DNA of 64,000 nt, taken from the NCBI GenBank assembly GCA_003989085.1, contig RXIV01000009.1, forward strand, positions 62,001 through 126,000, given 5' to 3'. The notes under the pieces were generated by a model. That model was not told where the DNA came from. It did not search any database and was given only the letters and a program-made list of their open reading frames with translations. The position numbers were made by a program, and so were the translations under genes. Every line of letters begins with the position of its first letter. Position 1 is the first letter of the stretch. Origin of the DNA: Candidatus Competibacteraceae bacterium. Its GTDB lineage: Bacteria > Pseudomonadota > Gammaproteobacteria > Competibacterales > Competibacteraceae. Shown here piece after piece: positions 58,105-64,000 of the stretch.

Positions 58105-59114
58105 GGTTTTCCTTGAATGATGGATACCGCCTCGGGCCGCAGCCGGCTCAGGACGGAAGCGTCGATGTAGTCGAGATAATTGGGCATGGCCGCCGCCGGC
58201 GCGAGGCCAATGTTCATAGCCCAGCGGGCCTCAGCCTCCAGCAGGAAGATAAGCGCCTGGTTGAGGGCCAGCGCCGGACGCAGCGCATCCCAGGTTTCTT
58301 CCACCTCCGCGACCTTCATGCCCAGTTCCCGCGCCGAGAAATCGATGGCCTCCTGCCGGTGGTCGCGCATCCAGGTGATCGCCCGGTCGGTAGCCCGCAA
58401 CAGACGCAGCACCGCCTCGGGCCGGCGCTGGGAAAAATCGCGGGAGGCCACCAGACAGCTAAAACCCGTGTAGCGAATCCCGGCGGGGAAAGAAATGGCG
58501 TTGCCCTGGAGCGCCACCCGGCTCTGGGTGGTGTGAGGGGCGAAGGCGGCGATGGCATCGACGCGGCCCGCCGCCAGCGCCGCCGCCTGATCCGGCGCCG
58601 GTATGGGCACCAGTTCAACATCGGCAATCGTCAGGCCCTGGTCACTGAGCATAACGTGCAAGAAGTAGTGGGCGGAGGTGCCGATGCTGACGCCGATCCG
58701 CCGGCCCCGCAAATCGGTCACTTGGCGGATGCCCCGGTCGGCGCGGGCTACGATGCTGTGTTCGGTGCTGGTCATGTAGTGGGCGATGACGCTGAACGGC
58801 GTCTCCTTAAAGCTGGCGAATATGATGGGAGTTTCGGCGGTCATCGCCACATCCGCCTCGCCGCGCAGCATGGCTTCCAGGGCGGGTTTACCGAAGGGAT
58901 GGCGCTGGAGGGTGACGCGCAGACCTTCATCTGCGAAGAAGCCCTGCTGCTCTGCAATGAAGAACGGCATACCGATCAGGTTTACCGTGGCCGCCACCAC
59001 TAGCGGCTCTGGCGGCGGTGGGGCTGGTTTCCGCGTCCAAAAGACGGTGAGCGTAGCCAAAATAATCAGGATGCTTGCTGCGACAGAGACGAGGAAGGAT
59101 CGCGAGTGAATCAT
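58101..59114 (-). CDS. NMT1/SsuA-like ABC-type substrate-binding protein, membrane-anchored
   Basis: A 337-aa protein with an N-terminal hydrophobic helix (residues 8-25) and no lipobox, then PAPPPPEP as a spacer and a type II binding fold: VVAATVNLIGMPFFIAEQQG, KPALEAMLRGEADVAM, LRGRRIGVSIGTSAHYFL. Relatives bind sulfonates, taurine, nitrate or thiamine precursors. No ATPase or permease of an ABC system is adjacent, and the gene is fused by ATGA overlap to a kinase gene, so it probably works as a sensory receptor and not in import. Confidence 0.88.
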   Translation of the reverse strand: MIHSRSFLVSVAASILIILATLTVFWTRKPAPPPPEPLVVAATVNLIGMPFFIAEQQGFFADEGLRVTLQRHPFGKPALEAMLRGEADVAMTAETPIIFASFKETPFSVIAHYMTSTEHSIVARADRGIRQVTDLRGRRIGVSIGTSAHYFLHVMLSDQGLTIADVELVPIPAPDQAAALAAGRVDAIAAFAPHTTQSRVALQGNAISFPAGIRYTGFSCLVASRDFSQRRPEAVLRLLRATDRAITWMRDHRQEAIDFSARELGMKVAEVEETWDALRPALALNQALIFLLEAEARWAMNIGLAPAAAMPNYLDYIDASVLSRLRPEAVSIIQGKP

Positions 59115-59170
59115 GGTGGGTTCTCCTCGGGAGCTACTTAATTTTCCGCGAAATCCCAGGTTGTTAACGG

Positions 59171-60325
59171 CTAATCACCGTGATAGCGCTGGGCGATGGC
59201 CTGAAACTCATCGAAGCCGGTGAGAAAGGCGTCGGTCATATCCGGATCAAAATGAACGCCGCGCCCGGCGGCGATGATGTCGCGCGCCTGGTCGAAGGAC
59301 ATCGCCGGCTTGTAGACCCGGACCGAAATCAGGGCGTCGAAGACATCGGCCAACGCCATGAGCCGGGCGGAAACTGGAATAGCGTCTCCGGCCAGACCGT
59401 CGGGATAGCCGCTGCCGTCCCATTTCTCATGGTGCCAGCGGGCGATTTCCTTGGCGAAGATCAGAAAGGGGACCGTCTCCTTGACATCGATTTCAGCCTG
59501 CTGGATCGCGTCAGCCCCAATCTGGGAATGGGTTTTCATGATCGCCCACTCTTCAGGAGTGAGCGGGCCGGGCTTGAGCAGGATGTGGTCTGGAATGCCC
59601 ACCTTGCCGATGTCGTGCAGGGGCGCGGAACGGGCCAGGAGTTCGATGCTGCGCTCGGTCAGGAACGCCGCGAAGCGCGGGTGATCTTTAAGCCGCATTG
59701 CCAGAGTACTGACATAGCTCTGGGTGCGCAGAATGTGGTTGCCAGTCTCCGGGTCGCGGATTTCCGCGAGGTGCGCCAAAGCCCGGATGCTGACCCGTTG
59801 GATCAAATCATTCTCGGCCACACGTCGGGTCACTTCGGTTTCGAGAAAGGCATTCTGATTACGCAGCCAGTCGCGGGCGCGTTTGGCTTCGAGTTGGGTG
59901 CGCACCCGAGCCAGTACCAGGGTAGGCAGAAAGGGTTTGGCGATGTAGTCGGCGGCGCCCTGCTCAAGACCCCGTTCTTCGTTCTGTATGTCGTTCAGGG
60001 CGGTGAGGAAGATGACCGGGATGAAGCGGGTGGCGGGGTCGGCGCGCAGGCAGGCGAGAACCTGGTAGCCATCCATCTCCGGCATCATGACATCCAGCAG
60101 GATCAGATCGGGCTGAGGGTGCTGGGCGGCGTAGCGCAAGGCAGCGCGGCCGGAATTAGCCGCCTTGACCTGATAGCCCGCGTCACGCAGCAGCTCCCCC
60201 AGTACGGTCAGGTTTCCGGGGACATCATCCACCACTAAAAGGGTGGCTAATGGAGCGTCAGGGAACATAGCGGCTATGGACATCAGCGCAAAGCGGGACT
60301 TTCCGAAATGAGCAGGCCTGTTCAT
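59171..60325 (-). CDS. HD-GYP response regulator (c-di-GMP phosphodiesterase)
   Basis: A 384-aa protein: receiver with Asp78 (LILLDVMMPEMDG), a short coiled coil (about 145-175), then an HD-GYP domain with His197, HDIGKVGIP (237-245), the His pair at 298-299 and WDGSGYPDG (302-310). The set of metal-binding residues predicts c-di-GMP hydrolysis. The first Met (60325) has no ribosome site; Met at 60283 or 60268 is possible. It lies 56 bases upstream of the binding-protein gene on the same strand, so it may be the first gene of the sensor operon and its output. Confidence 0.92.
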   Translation of the reverse strand: MNRPAHFGKSRFALMSIAAMFPDAPLATLLVVDDVPGNLTVLGELLRDAGYQVKAANSGRAALRYAAQHPQPDLILLDVMMPEMDGYQVLACLRADPATRFIPVIFLTALNDIQNEERGLEQGAADYIAKPFLPTLVLARVRTQLEAKRARDWLRNQNAFLETEVTRRVAENDLIQRVSIRALAHLAEIRDPETGNHILRTQSYVSTLAMRLKDHPRFAAFLTERSIELLARSAPLHDIGKVGIPDHILLKPGPLTPEEWAIMKTHSQIGADAIQQAEIDVKETVPFLIFAKEIARWHHEKWDGSGYPDGLAGDAIPVSARLMALADVFDALISVRVYKPAMSFDQARDIIAAGRGVHFDPDMTDAFLTGFDEFQAIAQRYHGD

Positions 60326-60392
60326 GATTGAATCGGTCTATAAGCAATTTATAGTACGATACTCCCAATTTTGGACTGGTAATCTGTTTTGC

Positions 60393-60458
60393 CCAAAAAA
60401 AAACGTTTCCGCCTGGCCCATAGGCCACTGCGGAAACGCCGTTTTTTTACCCTAATCC
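60393..60458. terminator. Large bidirectional terminator
   Basis: A-run, stem CGTTTCCGC / GCGGAAACG with an inner TGGCC / GGCCA stem, then TTTTTTT. It separates the divergent-ended HD-GYP region from icd, which ends at 60469. Confidence 0.85.
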
Positions 60459-60468
60459 GGCGTATAGA

Positions 60469-62235
<1,767 letters not shown>

Positions 62236-62424
62236 GCTCACTCCTGACTTGTTGTACGTTCTGCGGGGGGTTGATCCAGACTGCGGGACTGTGCGGCGGG
62301 TTAGGTAAAATGCCGCGTTGGGCGTGAAAAAAGCGCGTATAAAATTACAGGCAAACGTCGATTCTGTCCATGACGACGGCCTATCGCTCACTCTCAACCT
62401 AGGGTCCTATCCTGCGCTATCACT

Positions 62425-63354
62425 ATGACCTTGAACGAATTACGCTACATCGTCGCGGTTGCCCGCGAACAGCATTTTGGTCGAGCCGCCGAGGCCTGCC
62501 ATATTAGCCAGCCCACCCTGAGCGTTGCAGTTCGCAAGCTGGAAGAGGATTTGGGCGTGGCGCTATTCGAGCGCAATCCCGGCGAGGTGGCGATCACCCC
62601 GGTGGGTCGGCGGATCGTCGAGCAGGCGCAGCGGGTGCTGGAAGAAACAGCGGTGATTCGCCAGCTCGCCAGCCAGGGTCAGGATGAGCTGACCGGAATG
62701 TTGCGGTTGGGCGCGATTTACACCATCGGACCCTATCTGCTGCCACACCTGATCCCGCGCCTGCGTCGCCGCGCGCCGGCCATGCCGTTGCAAATCGAGG
62801 AGAACTACACGGCGGTTTTGAGCGAGCGCCTCAAGGACGGGGAACTGGATGTGTTGATTCTGTCGCTGCCGTTTGCAGAGCCAGGGCTGCTGACTCAACC
62901 ACTTTATGAGGAACCGTTCGTGGTGCTGCTGCCGACCGGTCATCCACTGGAGCAGGCGGCGATCATTGATGCGCCGACCCTGGGGCAACAGAACTTGCTG
63001 TTACTCGGCGCCGGCCACTGTTTCCGTGAGCAGGTGCTGCAATTCTGCCCGGAATGCCGCCAACTCAGCGTGAGTTCCGACAGTATGCAGCACACGTTGG
63101 AAGGCGGTTCGCTGGAGACTATCCGGTTGATGGTGGCGACCGGAATGGGCGTCACCGTGCTGCCCTACACCTCGGTCAGTGGTTATGCCCATATCAGCGA
63201 CTTGCTAACCGTCCGGCCCTTTGCGGAACCCGCGCCAACCCGGATCGTGGCGCTGGCCTGGCGCAAGAGCTTTCCCCGGCCTCGGGTCATCGCCCTGCTG
63301 GCCGAGGCGATTCGCGCCTGTCCGCTGGGCGAAGCGGTGCGGACGCTGGTGTAA
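62425..63354 (+). CDS. oxyR: OxyR-type LysR regulator
   Basis: A 309-aa LysR-family protein with an N-terminal HTH (MTLNELRYIVAVAREQHFGR, ACHISQPTLSVAVRKLEEDL) and the OxyR sensor motif GHCFREQVLQFC. Its Cys199 and Cys208 fall on the same numbers as the peroxide-sensing pair of E. coli OxyR; a third Cys211 follows. It is transcribed away from icd across a 190-base region. No catalase or ahpC gene is in the window. Confidence 0.92.
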   Translation: MTLNELRYIVAVAREQHFGRAAEACHISQPTLSVAVRKLEEDLGVALFERNPGEVAITPVGRRIVEQAQRVLEETAVIRQLASQGQDELTGMLRLGAIYTIGPYLLPHLIPRLRRRAPAMPLQIEENYTAVLSERLKDGELDVLILSLPFAEPGLLTQPLYEEPFVVLLPTGHPLEQAAIIDAPTLGQQNLLLLGAGHCFREQVLQFCPECRQLSVSSDSMQHTLEGGSLETIRLMVATGMGVTVLPYTSVSGYAHISDLLTVRPFAEPAPTRIVALAWRKSFPRPRVIALLAEAIRACPLGEAVRTLV

Positions 63355-63409
63355 AGCGGAGTTATTTTTCCACGGAAAGCACGAAGCCTGTTGAATCCGC
63401 ATGAAGCCG

Positions 63410-63709
63410 TCAGACCTTGGCCGCCGCTTCGACCCCTGGCGGCAGCCGCTTGGGCGCAGCGACCCGGAACCGCTTTTCCCGCCCGGTTTCGCCGCTCAAT
63501 AAGGTCACCCGGCTTTTCGCGACCCCGCACAGCCCGGCCAGCCATTCCCGCAGATGGGCATTGGCCTGTCCGTCTACCGGCGGGGCGGTAATGCGAACGC
63601 CAAACCGCCCATCCTGCAATCCTGACCAGTGGTCACGGCTGGAGCGCGGCTGCACCCGCACCCGCAGGATCAAATCCGCACCGTCCCAGACATAGCCGTG
63701 ACTGTCCAT
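63410..63709 (-). CDS. yggU: DUF167/YggU family protein
   Basis: A 99-aa protein: LILRVRVQPRSSRD, VRITAPPVDGQANAHLREWL, then RVTLLSGETGREKRFRV, the YggU pattern. The function is unknown. It follows yggT by four bases, the widespread proC-yggT-yggU arrangement. Confidence 0.92.
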   Translation of the reverse strand: MDSHGYVWDGADLILRVRVQPRSSRDHWSGLQDGRFGVRITAPPVDGQANAHLREWLAGLCGVAKSRVTLLSGETGREKRFRVAAPKRLPPGVEAAAKV

Positions 63710-63713
63710 CGCC

Positions 63714-64000
63714 TCACCGCAACCCGTCGGCCCACAGTCCCAGCAGGTCCTGCAACAGCAGGCTGAGGAAGATCAGCGCCACTACCACCACCATCGGCGA
63801 CAGGTCAATCCCGGAGATCGGCGGCAGCCACCGGCGAACTGGGCGCAACAGTGGATTGGTCAGTTGCGCCAAGACCCGCGTCGCCGGATGGCGGGGATCA
63901 GGATTAAACCAGCTCAGCACCGCTTGAATCACGATGCCCCACAAGTAGATATTGATCAGTAGCTTGAACAGCTCCGCCACGGTCAGCAGCAAGACGCCAT
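63714..64000 (-). CDS. yggT: YggT-family membrane protein, cut by the window edge
   Basis: The C-terminal 95 codons of a YggT protein are present: a hydrophobic repeat LLINIYLWGIVIQAVLSWFN, PDPRHPATRVLAQLTNPLLR, PVRRWLPPISGIDLSPMVVV, then a last membrane helix. Full YggT has two such repeats (about 180-190 aa); the first lies beyond position 64000, so the apparent TTG start at 63992 is not real. The protein is inner-membrane and has been linked to osmotic tolerance in other bacteria. Confidence 0.88.
   Translation of the reverse strand, partial: GVLLLTVAELFKLLINIYLWGIVIQAVLSWFNPDPRHPATRVLAQLTNPLLRPVRRWLPPISGIDLSPMVVVVALIFLSLLLQDLLGLWADGLR

Noticed and set aside
59180-60238. Plus-strand frame (352 codons) opposite the HD-GYP gene
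   Set aside because: Shadow of a gene with intact catalytic motifs; no family resemblance.
63714-63992. Complete 92-aa gene at the right edge
   Set aside because: The frame stays open to the window edge and matches only the second half of YggT, so it is a truncated view of a longer gene.

Overview
The window looks like a chromosomal segment of a free-living gammaproteobacterium. The pilin operon order, trp genes, OxyR-like regulator, MeaB and HD-GYP proteins all fit that. Methylmalonyl-CoA metabolism beside a TPR-CHAT / two-partner-secretion / CHASE2-cyclase locus suggests a relative of the Competibacter group of glycogen- and PHA-cycling bacteria. That assignment is inference from gene content, not a database match.

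Layout. (1) 319-9022: minor-pilin and tip-adhesin operon (fimT-pilV-pilW-pilX-pilY1-pilE) closed by a terminator. PilY1 carries an inserted PA14 domain. (2) 9116-14088: methylmalonyl-CoA epimerase, divergent from both methylmalonyl-CoA mutase subunits. (3) 14089-16901: an AT-rich accessory island between the mutase and its chaperone gene. It holds decayed toxin/antitoxin-like modules (DUF4258 + YgiT-type zinc finger, HicAB, a nucleotidyltransferase with a tiny partner), REP-like palindromes, and two places where the 3' end of a gene is duplicated on the far side of an inserted module. (4) 16902-19637: DUF29 gene, meaB and malyl/methylmalyl-CoA lyase, which complete the C4/C5 acyl-CoA theme. 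(5) 19660-24015: phytase-like esterase, phenylacetate-CoA ligase with an ACT partner, then a dead IS5-like element with recognisable ends that cut a gene. (6) 24101-27900: purU, trpG-trpD-trpC and an OsmC gene. (7) 28047-42470: two-partner secretion locus (TpsB, TpsA) with a secreted TPR-CHAT caspase-like protease, a DUF928 protein, a poly-proline exoprotein, a Crp-type regulator, a TRIC-like channel, an orphan TRAP binding protein and a divergent CHASE2-adenylate cyclase. (8) 42563-47873: DUF2760 plus two diverged Hsp70 genes in one operon. (9) 48111-60325: CheY/PilH-like regulator, vWA lipoprotein, and a tightly overlapping operon of an NMT1/SsuA-like binding protein, sensor kinase, response regulator, giant hybrid kinase and TauE/SafE permease, headed by an HD-GYP response regulator. 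(10) 60469-64000: NADP-isocitrate dehydrogenase fused to a C-terminal CBS pair, divergent oxyR, and yggU/yggT (yggT is cut by the window edge).

The strongest candidates for something new are the isocitrate dehydrogenase-CBS fusion, the exported CHAT protease in a TpsA operon with a possible local cAMP circuit, the binding-protein/kinase operon, and the module-insertion scars between the mutase and meaB. All start choices, domain calls and repeats were made by reading the sequence; no searches were run.
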